Source of the DNA: Delphinapterus leucas | Lineage: Eukaryota > Chordata > Mammalia > Artiodactyla > Monodontidae | Assembly (NCBI RefSeq): GCF_002288925.2 | Contig: NW_022098069.1 | Span: forward strand, 83,422,380 to 83,486,379 | Direction: 5' to 3' | DNA: 64,000 nucleotides | Shown here: positions 1 to 9,789 of the stretch, in pieces | Position numbering within the stretch: position 1 is the first letter of the stretch | Layout: every line of letters begins with the position of its first letter | Made by a program: the position numbers and the translations under genes | The notes under the pieces: generated by a model | Databases searched by the model: none | What the model was told of the DNA's origin: nothing | The model's input: only the letters and a program-made list of their open reading frames with translations

Positions 1-238
1 GGGTCTCCAGCTCTTGGATTCAGACCAGGACTTACACCTGACACCCACCTGGCTCTCAAGCGTTTGGCCTTGGACTGAATTACACCATCGGCTTTCCTGG
101 GTCTCCAGCTTGCAGACACCAGACTGTGGGTCTTCTCAGCCTCCATAACCCCGTGAGCTGAGTCCTATAATAAACCTCCTCTTACGTAAATCTCTCTCTA
201 TCCCTGGTTCTGTTCCTTTGCAGAGCCCTGACTAGCAG
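1..238 (-). mobile_element. Old L1M-type 3' end fragment, antisense
   Basis: The strand shows the phrase order typical of a common mammalian dispersed repeat read backwards: a 'gggtctccagc' block, a 'cagcctccataa' block, a 'tgagctgagtcct' block, an AATAAA-like stretch, a CTCTCTCTAT run, and 'ctggttctgtt...gagccctgact'. The same series recurs at 34735-34950, and the reverse orientation at 43610-43955. I assign it to an old L1M 3' end from memory; the family name is less certain than the fact that it is a repeat. It is cut by the window start. Confidence 0.6.
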
Positions 239-699
239 TAACTCAGACCTCTGCTTCTGGACTCTGAGCCAGTGACAGGTGGCTGTCCTAGTCCATGAAG
301 TCTGGCAGCAGAGACGGAGCACACTTCTCCTGGCCCGATGAAGGATACCTGCCCACACTGGGGAGGCCTGGGGCCCGCTGTCAGGAGACCCACTGGCCCG
401 CAGATAGAAGCCACATTCTCCAAAATCAACTTCCCCAGCAACAGAGGTTTCCCATGTTGGTTTCCTCTCTGCCATGTCATTTTCCTGACACCTTTTCTTG
501 TTGAAAACATAGGAGAGGAGCCATTGGCTGGGCCCCTGGGAACATCTGATCCCGTGGTTCCTTTTTGCCGCCTACAGGTGGTTCCCTGCTGCCACCGGGA
601 TGAAGCTCACATCCCTAGGATGGCCAGCCTCAACTCCCTGCGTGCCCCTCCAGACCCCAATCAGCACAGTGAACTGACGTTTTGCAGACTCTCTGGTCT
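239..699. other. Unassigned non-coding sequence
   Basis: Mixed, moderately GC-rich sequence. I see no recognisable repeat and no exon with convincing splice signals. Overlapping open frames here are short and show no domain. Confidence 0.5.
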
Positions 700-880
700 C
701 TAGAGCCTCAGCCTGGAGCATTCCTTCCTCTCCTGAACACCCCACCCCAAGTTCCCTTTGCCTGGCTGATAGCTATCTTTTGATTCAGGTCCCAACCGGG
801 CCGTCATCTCCTCCAGGAAGCCTTGCCCAGATTGCCCAGGCTGCTTTAGGTTTCCCCTCTGTGTCTTCCTCCGTCGGGGC
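700..880 (+). mobile_element. L2 fragment
   Basis: The block containing 'tcctccaggaagccttgcc' followed by a pyrimidine-rich stretch matches the L2 LINE 3' region ('cctccaggaagccttccctgac'). It is old and diverged, and has no 3' terminus here. Confidence 0.7.
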
Positions 881-1215
881 CCTGGCCACACAGAGGTGTG
901 TGCGTGTGTGGGCGTCTTTGCTCTTGTCTTGGCTGAGGCTGTGGGTCCAGCTTGACTCCTCTCAGGGCGTTGAGCTGAACAGAAGGAGCTGTCTTTCCTC
1001 CCGTCCTTCTCCCATCACTGCCCCCTACTGGTCCCTTCCTTCCTCCGGGATAATGACAGAGCTGCAAGCGGCCTCCTTCCGCGCCGCTGACACCCCGTCT
1101 CGGAGTCCAGCCTTCTCTCCGGGCTGCCCCCACCTTCAGTTCCACACCAGCTGTGATTTACCGGATAGGTCTGGCCATTTGCCGGGTCCTGTCTAGAAGC
1201 AAGCGGTTTGCTTCG
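881..1215. other. Unassigned non-coding sequence
   Basis: GC-rich, with a short TGTGTGCGTGTGTG run near 897-911. No gene or recognisable repeat seen. Confidence 0.5.
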
Positions 1216-1265
1216 AGGTGATAAACGTGGCTCAATGGGCAGGTGATAAATGTGGCCCAATGGGC
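1216..1265 (+). repeat. Tandem duplication of a 25-bp unit
   Basis: Two adjacent 25-bp copies (1216-1240 and 1241-1265) share the frame AGGTGATAAAYGTGGCYCAATGGGC and differ at only two positions, both C/T. This is a simple recent tandem duplication with no evident function. Confidence 0.9.
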
Positions 1266-2379
1266 CTCGGCCCAGCTGTGGTTCCCGGGTCAGTCCCAAG
1301 CCTCCTTGCTGCTTCCCCCACTGCCACTCCCAACTCTGCCAAGAGTTCAGCCCAGAGGGATGATTTAAATAAGTGGCCCCCAATTTTTCTTTGTTCCTGG
1401 AAATATCTTACACACGCTATTTATGTTTTGAAAAATCCATGCAACAAGTGATGTTAAATACACTCCTTAGGTGGGAAAGGTGGACTTCCTTCTGCCGGTG
1501 CATTTCTATTTCTGCCAGCAGGGGAGGCATCTGGGCTGATGACGTCCACCTCGAGAATGACTGCAGGCGTTTGGAATTTGTCTTCAGAGAGCGATGGGGG
1601 GAGCAGGCATTCTGGTTGCTTTGTGCAGCCAGGGAAGTATTATTTGTACCTCTGGGCTCATGAGGGTTTTGAGTGAACAACGTGACAATATGCCCTCAGA
1701 ACGGCCCTCCCTGCAGGATCCCGAGCCTGGGCAGAGGACGTGCCCCTGTGTCCCGAAGCCACCTCAGCAGGAATGCCTGTATGGCAGGAACATGACACCT
1801 GACCATCAGGCAGAGAAAAGCAGCTAAGTGCTTCCTGCAGCTCTGAGAGGGAATATTCTGTATTCGATCGCAACGCAGTTATGATTTTCAAAAAGGCAAC
1901 ATACAGGGTCATTTACGTGGCAGAAGTCTAACTTGCAGAAAATCACAGACTGCAGTGGAGGGCCTTTGTTTTGGGAGCTGCTTGGGGCGTGGAGGCAGTG
2001 GGCGGCGCCTGTAAGCCCTGGGCCGGGCTGTGGCCTGTGTGCCGGCCTGACTTGGAGCTCCCGGTACCCGCTTCTCTTTGCCGGGTCCGCTTTGGGCTTC
2101 CGGGACCAACCGTCCACGTACACCAGTGCCTGGGAACCGGCCCATCCCAGGGCCGACGCCTGTTCAACAAACACGACGGGTATCCGCCCTGTGCCGGGCA
2201 CAGCTGTGGGTATCAGCACTGGAGGAGGTGGTGAGATGCCCCACACCTGCTCTCAAAGTGCCCCAGGTGAGACAGTCAGAAAAGCACTGTATAAGTCAGA
2301 ACTCTTCTCTAGGACCTTCTCTGCGGAGTCACTTGCCACGCGCAGTGCCAGCCCTTTTTGCGGGTTCATTCCCCCGCCC
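1266..2379. other. Unassigned non-coding sequence
   Basis: No clear repeat or gene. The part around 2040-2220 is somewhat richer in CpG than its surroundings. Several overlapping open frames on both strands here reflect GC-rich DNA and lack any recognisable domain. Confidence 0.5.
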
Positions 2380-2516
2380 CCCCGGCCCCTGGACTACAAG
2401 CTCCTTGAAGCCAAGGACTCTGTCTTGTGCTCTGTGTATCCCCAACATCCAGCACGGGGCCAGGCACCTGGAAGGTATAGGTGCACGAGTGTCTCGTTGA
2501 ATTAACTTAATAAAAG
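2380..2516 (+). mobile_element. L2 3' end
   Basis: Order of blocks: 'acaagctccttgaagccaaggactctgtcttgtgctctgt', then 'atccccaacatccagcac', then 'ccaggcacctggaaggt', then 'cgttgaatt'. This is the L2 3' terminus ('taagctcc...gcagggactctgtct...atccccagcgcctagcacagtgcctggca...tgttgaatgaa'). Confidence 0.88.
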
Positions 2517-2904
2517 CTGGCTTCCACGCAGTCAGGGGCGGGACGCGGTGGGCTGCCCACTGCAGCCGGTGCAGACTTCCACTGGCCGCGTGTGTGCCCA
2601 GTGGAGGTGCTGAAAAGTCTTGAGGAAACAGCAGGGAGGGGAGCTGGGGCAGGGGCCGCCCTGCGCCTCCCCTCTGCCCTCTCGGTGACCCAGACAGGTT
2701 CCTGCCCCTCGCTGCCACTCTAGGGTGCACCCTGGGCTCCGTTACCTGCAGGAACTTCTCTGGGGATGTCTGAGGTAGGGCGAGGGCGTGAGTGTTGGAG
2801 TTTGATGGACTCAAGTTTTAGCTCACCCCCACCCCTCCCTGGCTAGTAATCCCCCACCGCCGAGCGTCCACTTCTTCCCCTAGAAACACAGGGGAAGCAG
2901 AACC
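2517..2904. other. Unassigned non-coding sequence
   Basis: GC-rich sequence without a recognisable repeat. No exon or conserved frame seen. Confidence 0.5.
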
Positions 2905-3012
2905 AGCCCCACAGGCTGCTGTGCAGGTTCAGGGAGATGAAAGGTCTCAGCACTGCACGGGGCTCAGAGCAAGTGCTCGAGACAGAACAGCAGTCACTGT
3001 TATTGATATTGG
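2905..3012 (+). mobile_element. MIR 3' half
   Basis: Sequence runs 'gtgcaggttcagggagatgaaaggtctcagcactg...gctcagagcaagtgctcgagaca...ctgttattgatatt', matching the MIR 3' half (low-CpG start, 'gcacagtgcctggcacatagtaagtgctcaataa', then 'gttattatt'). Confidence 0.75.
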
Positions 3013-3159
3013 CCCTGAAGGGCAGTGTACTGGGGTGAAGATGTGGCCACATGCTCCAGAAGTGCGCACCCCCCTGAGAAGCCCAGGAGCTGGCCTCTGA
3101 TCCGGACCCTGCAGCTGGCCTCTCTGGGGAGGCAGTAGAGGGAGAGAAGGCTGGCTTTG

Positions 3160-3275
3160 TTAGTTTATTTGAAACAGGCTCTGTCCCTTCCTGTGTGGCC
3201 TTGGACAAGTTGCTTAGTCACTCTGAGCCTCAGGGTCCTCATCTGTAAGAGGGCGTGACCCCGAGGTTAGATAGA
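3160..3275 (+). mobile_element. MIR central core
   Basis: Contains 'tgtgtggccttggacaagttgctt', then 'ctctgagcctcagggtcctcatctgtaa', the conserved MIR core ('tgtgaccttgggcaagtcactt...cctcagtttcctcatctgtaaaatggg'). Confidence 0.88.
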
Positions 3276-3479
3276 GGAGGGCAGATGGTGGGCAGTGACG
3301 TGTGAGGGACACTGCTCCCCGTGGTGGAGGGAGATGGGGCTTTTCTAAAGGCTGGGTCTCTTCTTCGGGAAGTTCACTTCCCTGATCTTCCCAGGGCTGA
3401 GGCTGTGTGGCCCCCAGAAAGTGAGAACGTTGGGCTTTCTGCCTCGGTAGGCACTGGGTCTGGGGAGGCCCTTCACAGG

Positions 3480-3860
3480 TCAGTTAGGAATGAGTTTAGC
3501 TGCAAGTCTGAAAACCTGACCAGCAGGGACTTAAACATATAGGAGTTTATGTTCCTCCTGTAAGGAACAGAACAAGAAGTCTGGAGGGAGTGGCCCCTGG
3601 CATGATTTCAGCTGCTGCATCGTCCTGCCAGGGATGAGGCTGCTGTGTCTCCAGACATCACATCCACATCCCAGGCAGGAAGATGGAGGACAGGAAGACC
3701 TTTTCCCTCCATGGTCTTTGCTTTTGGGGTCAAGAAGGGAAGCTCCTCCATCAGAGTCCCCTTATATCTCATTGGTCACCACCGGGTCATACATGCCCAC
3801 CCTTTAAGCAATCGCAGGCCAGAGGACTGTGATGCCAGGACTGGTGTGGACCGATCATGA
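3480..3860. mobile_element. Probable old dispersed repeat, family unresolved
   Basis: The start resembles repeats with a 'tcagttaggaatgagtttagctgcaagt' theme, and the end has a 'ccccttatatctcattggtcac' theme. A similar order (TAAG-CTGTAAGTAACCGAAA near 21775, 'ctcattggccagatgg' near 22210) occurs at 21765-22290, so these two segments are probably two copies of one family. I do not name it. Confidence 0.4.
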
Positions 3861-4565
3861 CTCACCCCTTTCTCGGGTGGACCTGCCTTTTCTGAGATCC
3901 TGAAGGCTCCAGGTGCTGCCTGCAGCCTGGTGGTGGCCGGGGTGGAGAGGCAGTGCCAAGTCTGGGCACACGTGGCCTTACCCAGGCAGGAGCTGCCCCT
4001 GTCCCTTGTAAAGATGGAGAAAAGAGGACAGGTGACACAGTCACACCTGGTGGGGACTTGCCCCAAGCCACCAGTGTCCACACCTGATCACGTTCCCCTG
4101 GCAGGTGCTGGAGCCGAGACTCTGGCAGGGAGTGCCCCCCGCAAGAAGTTACTTAGGCAGGGTTACATCCAGCTGGGTGCCTGGGAGCCGTCTCCATCGG
4201 AGGCATCCCTGGCTTGCATGCCTCCAGCGACGGGGAGCTCTCCACCAGTCCAGGCCAGGCGGCTCTGGCCAGGCACTGTGAGAACAGGGAGAACCTCTCA
4301 GTCCCTGAGGAGGCCGGAAAACAAACAATGGAAACTCATCCAGGAAAGTTTTATGCACATCTGCACTCCGGCCATGGTGTCTAGAGGAAGAGCCTATAAA
4401 AATGTAGCCTTCAAGCCAGGCCCAGGGGTCAGGGGGTGGACTTGTCCAGCCCCTGGCTTTCAAGTTGTTAAGCAGATCTCTGCAGCCCTCCGCCCAGCCT
4501 CAGGTTTGCCCTCGTGCCCATGGCTGTGAGAGATGAACCAGATCCAAGTGGGTCTTCGGATGTCT
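3861..4565. other. Unassigned non-coding sequence
   Basis: Unique-looking, GC-rich. A 199-codon open frame crosses it (3930-4529, plus strand) but shows no domain, no low-complexity-free core and no family resemblance, so I do not call a gene. Confidence 0.5.
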
Positions 4566-4620
4566 CCCGCTCTGTCTCTCTGTCTCTGTGTCTCGCCCCT
4601 CTTCTCTCTCCTCTCTCACT
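4566..4620 (+). repeat. CT-rich simple repeat
   Basis: Interrupted (CT)n/(TCTG)n run, over 80 percent pyrimidine on the plus strand. Confidence 0.8.
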
Positions 4621-5287
4621 AAAGCTAAAAGAGTACTTAACAAAAAACACCTTGAGACTTTCCAGAGCCAGCACGGAGCTGCCAAAGAAACTGCAGAGTC
4701 TGGAAAACAAAGAGTTGGCAATGATCCTTTGGCCCGACCAAGGAGGGTCTGAAGAAAGATTCACCCTCAACCTCCTTCCAAACTCCCCGCCAAAGACAGA
4801 ACCCCGTCCCCAGGAGGGTCCAAAGTAGGGGCACCAGGGCCGATCTCAGTGGGGTCCCTCTGTGTAGAGGCTGGTGGGCGTTCCCCCAGGTGGATGAGAA
4901 AGGGGATACTGCTCCGTTGCGGGGGAGAATATGAACACCAGAGGAGACTGTCATCTTTTCCAGACCCTGGGCCAGCGTGTGTGCTGGTCTGCAAGGTCTG
5001 GTTGAAGAGCAGAAACGGCCTCTGGTGGGGAGGACAGCAGCGGCCACAGGATGCAGGATTGCATGGACCAGTGGCAGAGCCCTGGCTGCTCACAGTGAAG
5101 CCAGGAGCCCTGGGCCCTGTGGGTCCTGCAGGCTGGGAGGAGTCACCTCCCTCCCCACCCACCTCCTGCACCGATAGGTGGCTAAGGGCGCCTGCCCTGG
5201 AGTGGGACACTGCTGTGAGCCGATCCTCCCCTGCCACTCGCTCCCTGAGCCCTGCATCTGCATCTCCAACCTGGCTCATGGTTCCCG
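4621..5287. other. Unassigned non-coding sequence
   Basis: Unique-looking sequence. The 222-codon plus-strand frame at 4849-5517 runs from here into the polyadenylated insertion downstream. It crosses two different sequence types and is therefore unlikely to be a real coding region. Confidence 0.5.
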
Positions 5288-5399
5288 GCTCGGCTGAGTT
5301 TTGCTGCCGTAACAAGCGGCTCCCCCATCCCAGGGGCTTGAAGCAAAGGCTTGTCTCCTGCTCAAACCCCACGGCTCTCAGGGGCCAGATGAGGGCCCT

Positions 5400-5634
5400 G
5401 CAAGACCCTCATCTCTCACCTATAAGCCAATTGCCGTTAACTGTGAACATACCCATTTTTAAGCGGTTTTGGGTTCAAAGCCAATTTGGAGACCCAAACA
5501 TTCAGCTCACTGCTTAATTCAACATTAAATTTTATGATTCTGTTTCGCCCTATGTGTTCACCATTGTATTTATGTAACTTTTATTTTTTAATTGCAACAA
5601 TAAAAGGGTCAGGATGAAAAAAAAAAAAAAGACG
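5400..5634 (+). pseudogene. Candidate 5'-truncated retrocopy of an mRNA 3' UTR
   Basis: An AT-rich block unlike its GC-rich flanks ends with AATAAA (5599-5604) 15 bp before a run of 14 A residues (about 5620-5634), which is the layout of a polyadenylated transcript copied back into DNA. No coding part is seen, so the parent is unknown. The preceding 5288-5395 looks like a fragment of an antisense MLT1 LTR ('ttgctgccgtaacaag...'), which would be the host of the insertion. I could not find a clean target-site duplication. The alternative is an unnamed LINE or SINE tail. Confidence 0.4.
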
Positions 5635-5639
5635 TCTTT

Positions 5640-6330
5640 CTCATCCCTTGTCTGAGGTTGGGGTCCTCAAAAGCCGTCCTTGAGATAAAGCTTTGCATGC
5701 AAGCAGTTTACCTGGGAGATGACAGCAGGAAGTGCCAGTAGGGGAAGGCGAGAGGGAGGGAAGGAGCCATACGAGGCTGCTTTATTTGGGGGCAGACGAC
5801 CCCTGTGGACAATGGACTCAATCCCACAGGGCCCTGGGAGAAGGTATAGAACCGCCCACCCAAAGGCAAGGTTACTGTCGGTAGTCTTGTCCATCATGGG
5901 CCCCGGAGGTGGGTTGCCCAGCACTTTCACCCACCTGCAAAGAAACCCAGGCCAAGCACCCAGAGACAGAGCCGGGGTCCTGGAAGGAAGCCCAAGCACC
6001 AGTGACACCGAGGATGGGCACCAACCCCATCTGCTCTGCTCCGGAACCCAGGCCGACTGGGACTCCGCTCCCTGAAGAGTTGCCGGTGATTCTGCGGGAC
6101 AAGGGGATGAGATGTCCTGTACTGGTGCTGAAGCTTCCGCCAGAGGTGATGGGGGCTGCTGGTGCTCATATTCTATTGGCTGAAGACTGGGACCTGCCCC
6201 CGAGTTCTCCTGGGTGGGGATGACAGTCCTCACCTGGGGTTGGGGGAGGATTCTATCAAGTGTGATAGCAAGCGAGCAAGCATGTAGCTTAAGGGACTAT
6301 GCCACGTAGGCGCCAGGTAAATGTGAATTT
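5640..6330. other. Unassigned sequence, possibly an old LTR-like repeat
   Basis: The start (5680-5760) has a 'gtttacctgggagatgacagcaggaagtgcc' theme with loose similarity to 53100-53170. No family is assigned. The 188-codon minus-strand frame at 5667-6233 has no recognisable domain. Confidence 0.35.
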
Positions 6331-6435
6331 CTTTATTTTGCATTAATTCAGCAAACCTTTCTGAGCCCCTCTGGGGGATCAGGCACGGAGCTGGTGCCAG
6401 TCCCTGCCCTCCGTGAGTTCGGACTGGTGAGGACA
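6331..6435 (+). mobile_element. Probable L2-type fragment
   Basis: Contains 'ttaattcagcaaacctttctgagcccctc...ggcacggagctggtgcc...ctgccctccgtgagttc', matching the common 'caacaaatatttattgagcacctact...ccctgccctcatggagctt' repeat. Confidence 0.6.
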
Positions 6436-6699
6436 GCTACATTGGCCCATCATCGCAGTGCTGGGGGAAAGCTGGGTCTGGGGTCTGTACCCTGGAATCC
6501 CGCAGGGTAGAGTCACGATAAACATCCTAGAGGGGGGGATGTTGGGGAGGGGCTTTGAAGGAGGGCTAAGAGCTCTTCCAGTGGAGAAGACATCTAAATA
6601 AAACAGTCATCCTTCCTCAGGAAGTAAAATGCATCACAACTCATGGATGCCTAGAACTTTGCGGTTTACAACAGTATTTCTTATACGTAATTTCATTTA

Positions 6700-6842
6700 T
6701 ATGTTGAGATGATTCTTTGTGGTTAATATTATTATTCCCATTTTATGGATGAGTAAAACTGAGGCTCAAGGTTAAGTCAATTTCCCAGGGTGACGCCATT
6801 AGAGGGTGACTCAGGATTTGAGCCTGGGTCTCGTATTCTATG
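6700..6842 (-). mobile_element. MIR, antisense
   Basis: 'attattattcccattttatggatgagtaaaactgaggctcaaggttaag...tcccagggtgac...ggatttgagcctgggtct' is the reverse complement layout of MIR. It is well preserved across about 140 bp. Confidence 0.92.
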
Positions 6843-6861
6843 ACAAGTATCTCCTAGAGGG

Positions 6862-6952
6862 GTGTCTCTGCCCCTCAGTAAATGTGTGACTTTGCACAGG
6901 TCACTTTTCCCTTCTCAGTTCCTTATCTGCAAATGGGGACAGGCCCCCAGGG
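6862..6952 (+). mobile_element. MIR core
   Basis: 'gtgtgactttgcacaggtcacttttcccttctcagttccttatctgcaaatgggga' matches the MIR core in the forward orientation. Confidence 0.85.
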
Positions 6953-7025
6953 TTGTGCATCTCAAAATGAGAAGGTGAGCCTGGACCAGAAGGCCCTCTG
7001 CAGACACCCCAGGCTGCTGTGGTCA

Positions 7026-7398
7026 TGCCTGTTTTTGCTCGGCTGCCCTAACAAAATACCACAGACTGGGGGGCTCAGACAGCACAGGCTTATTTCTCAC
7101 AGTTCTGGAGACAACGAGTCCAAGATCAGGGTGCCAGCATGGTTGGGCTCCTGGTGGGTTTCTCTTCCTGACCTGAGGATGGCCACCTCCTCCCTGTGTC
7201 CTCACAAAGAGAGCGCTGGTGTCTCCTCCTCTTAGGAGGGCACTAACCCCATCAGGGGCTCCACCCTTATGACCTTGTGATCTAATCACCCCAAAGGCCC
7301 ACCTCCAAATACCATCTCATGCTGGGGGGGGAGTGGGGAAGGGAGGGGGTTAGGGCTTCATCATATGAATTTGGGGGGGACACATTCAGTCCACAGGA
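7026..7398 (-). mobile_element. MLT1 (MaLR) solo LTR, antisense
   Basis: Reads 'ggctgccctaacaaaataccacagactggg...cttatttctcacagttctggag...ccaagatcagggtgcc...ccaaaggcccacctccaaataccatc...tgaatttgggggggacacattcagtcc', the reverse complement of MLT1A-type LTRs. No internal ERV sequence is attached, so it is a solo LTR. Confidence 0.9.
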
Positions 7399-7738
7399 GA
7401 CCCCCCCTTCTTTCCGGGCTCAGTACCGAGTGCCAAGCAAGCCCTCTCTTGCTTTTGTTCGTTTACCGGAAACACATGCTATTTTTGTTTTTCCTGCTGG
7501 TGGGAAGCAATGGGTGATCTTTTCTTTACCGGTGATGGCTTAAGGGGCAGAGGCAAGGCCGGAGCCTGCTGTGGGCATGTGCAGTGCAGCTTCTACGGTC
7601 ACCAGGAAGTCTCCAGTATGGTCCACCTGAGTGTGTCCACTTCTGTCCAGCCTCACGGCCACTGTCCTGGTGGTCTAGGTGGCTTCTACCGGCCTCAGCC
7701 TCGCCTCTCTCCTCGAACTCACCTTCCGTGCGGTATCC
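7399..7738. other. Unassigned non-coding sequence
   Basis: No repeat or gene recognised. Confidence 0.5.
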
Positions 7739-7925
7739 AGAGGCATCTTTCTAAAAGGCAGATCTGACCCTGGCAACCAGCTGCCTCAACCCTGCCATGC
7801 CGCCTCACTGCCTTTAGGATAAAATACCTCCGCTTCACACAGTCTCAGGGGCCCAGCGTCTGGTCCTCATTTTCCTCTGTGAGATCACCTCTCCTCTGCC
7901 CAATTCCCTAAACACCAGGCCAATG
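7739..7925 (+). mobile_element. L2 fragment
   Basis: 'tctaaaaggcagatctgaccctgg...tgccgcctcactgcctttaggataaaatacc...ggcccagcgtctggtcctcat' is the L2 series 'tctgatcatgtcactcccctgc...ggctccccattgcc...aggataaagtccaaac'. Confidence 0.8.
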
Positions 7926-8680
7926 GAATGGATTTTGGCTCGGGCCCCTGGCTGCACTCCAGCTGAGAGCTTGTCTCCTCCCTCCCCCCTCTGCTTCTCT
8001 GACTCAGGCCCCAGCCACCTGGCAGCCTCCCCAGCCCCTCCCACCCAGGCTGGGTCAGGGCCCTCCATGCTGGGGCTCCTGAGTGTCCTGGGCTCCCACC
8101 CGCCCCACCCCGGGAGAGGCAGGTCAGCACCACGCGGGGATCCGGAGCTGGGCCGCCTCCGTTCACATTCCAACTCCTCCGCAGCCTGGAGACCTGGCAG
8201 GTTTCTCCCATGCCCATCCTCCGCTTCTGCTTCCTTCCAGCGCCATCCCCCCCCACCCGCTGGGGAGCTTGTGGGGATTAAGTGATCCTCGGACGTCCCC
8301 CCCGCGACAGCTCCAGGAGTGTCCGCAGTGTGAGCCGGGCTGGCTCTGTGGGCAATCAAGGAAGCTCGCAGGCAGTCTGTCCTCTGATCGTACAGACACG
8401 GGCTCCCTGAAGGCAAAGCTGTGATTCGTCCACCCCATGGGTTGGCCAGAGCCAGGACTCGGACAGCATGTGCTGAAGGGTCAGAAACCGTGCTGTCCGC
8501 TTGCTGCCTGGCCCTTGGAGTGCGGAATTCCTGTAAAGGTGTAAAGACACCTTGGCTCCTTTCCATGCTCCTGTGACTCAGATTTGATGACTACTTTATT
8601 TTGCCTAAAAGACTGGCAATTAGAGATTTATGGGCAAAGCCCCTGCTGGGTCAATACCAGGCTGCCAACTGCCCCCTTAA
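7926..8680. other. Unassigned non-coding sequence
   Basis: GC-rich. The downstream part may continue degraded L2. The 243-codon minus-strand frame at 7835-8566 begins in L2-derived DNA and has no domain, so it is not called. Confidence 0.5.
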
Positions 8681-8785
8681 TCTTCCCCCCCTCCCCCTCC
8701 CTTCATCCCTCCTTCCCTTTCCTCCCCCCCATCCGCTCTCCTCCTCTCCCCTCTTCCTTCCCCACTCCCTCCCTCCCATCCTTCC
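8681..8785 (+). repeat. Polypyrimidine tract
   Basis: About 105 bases that are almost entirely C and T on the plus strand, with CCCTCCC and CCTTCC motifs and few purine interruptions. Confidence 0.9.
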
Positions 8786-8920
8786 GTATTTATTTAAGTC
8801 CCTGATTTTGATGTGAGGTACTCAGGGTTCAGGGATGAATGAGCTACCCGCCTGCCCTTCTGTTACGGTCTTTACGGGTTATTCCAATTCTCTCCAAAGC
8901 AGGCACCAAAGGTGGTGTGA

Positions 8921-9470
8921 TGACACAGGCGTGAAAGGAGCACAGAGGTCAGAAGTTCGGGAAGGTGAGAGGCAGCCAGGTGACAAGAAAAGGTCTGGCT
9001 CCTGGAATTGTGAAGTGCAGGTGCTGGGCTGGCCCTGGGCTCAGCCAAATTCATTCCTTTCTAGTTGGAAGATGACTGAAATCTTATCACCACCCCTCCC
9101 CCACCTCTAACATGGGCTAATCCTTCCTCCCGGGTCGTTTTGGAGACCAAATAGAACAGTGGCTGTATCAGGTCTCTGTAAATAACAAAGGCTGCACCCA
9201 TTTTTGATTTATGGAGTTCTACCTTCCCAAGTAAATGAAATTTTCTTGTTTAAACTTTCTTTTTTTAATTGCAAAACTAAAACATGTGGATTGAAAAAGG
9301 TTGAGCCACATGCAAGCTGGTAAACAAAGTGGAAAAGGTTTCTCTCCAAGTCCCAAGATTCACCATTGTTAACATTGTTTGTTCATGCGGTAAACGCAGA
9401 AACATCTAGAAAGTATGAAGGCTCAGCCACAGAAGTCGTGTTGGCCTCCCTGCTGCATGTTCCTGGCGTG
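8921..9470 (+). repeat. Source segment of a local duplication
   Basis: Two parts (8921-9076 and 9420-9470) reappear joined at 9897-10094, with roughly 6-7 percent mismatches by eye. The 343 bp between them (9077-9419) is absent from the second copy. No repeat family is recognised here. Confidence 0.85.
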
Positions 9471-9789
9471 TTCCAGACGCTCTCCGAGCCTCGGCTTTGC
9501 CAAGTTTACACTGGGGAGGAGAACCGTCTCTACCTTTTGTGCGGGGATTGAATGATCTTTACTAGGCACAGCCTTGTCACAGGCAGTGTCGGCTTGTTCC
9601 ACAACTGTGGTTTCAAAGCCCTGAGACGCATGTACTGAGCAGGCGTGATTCTCGACCAGCGTTTTGCAAAGGCCCCAAACATCGTGAATCGTTTCATGAT
9701 TCCAAGAGCGATTTTCATGGCAAACAAGTTGCGCCGGGATTCCCTATTTTGTTCGCTGAAGTTACTTGATGCCTCCTACTCAGTGTGTT
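9471..9789. other. Unassigned non-coding sequence
   Basis: No gene or repeat recognised. Confidence 0.5.

Noticed and set aside
4849..5517. 222-codon open frame on the plus strand
   Set aside because: Spans unlike sequence types, ending in an AT-rich polyadenylated insertion; no domain.
7835..8566. 243-codon open frame on the minus strand
   Set aside because: Starts in L2-derived sequence; proline/glycine-rich, no domain, no splice context.
9077..9419. Intron spliced out of the copy at 9897
   Set aside because: The skipped segment begins TGAA and ends ATGAA, not GT...AG, and the copy has no poly(A).
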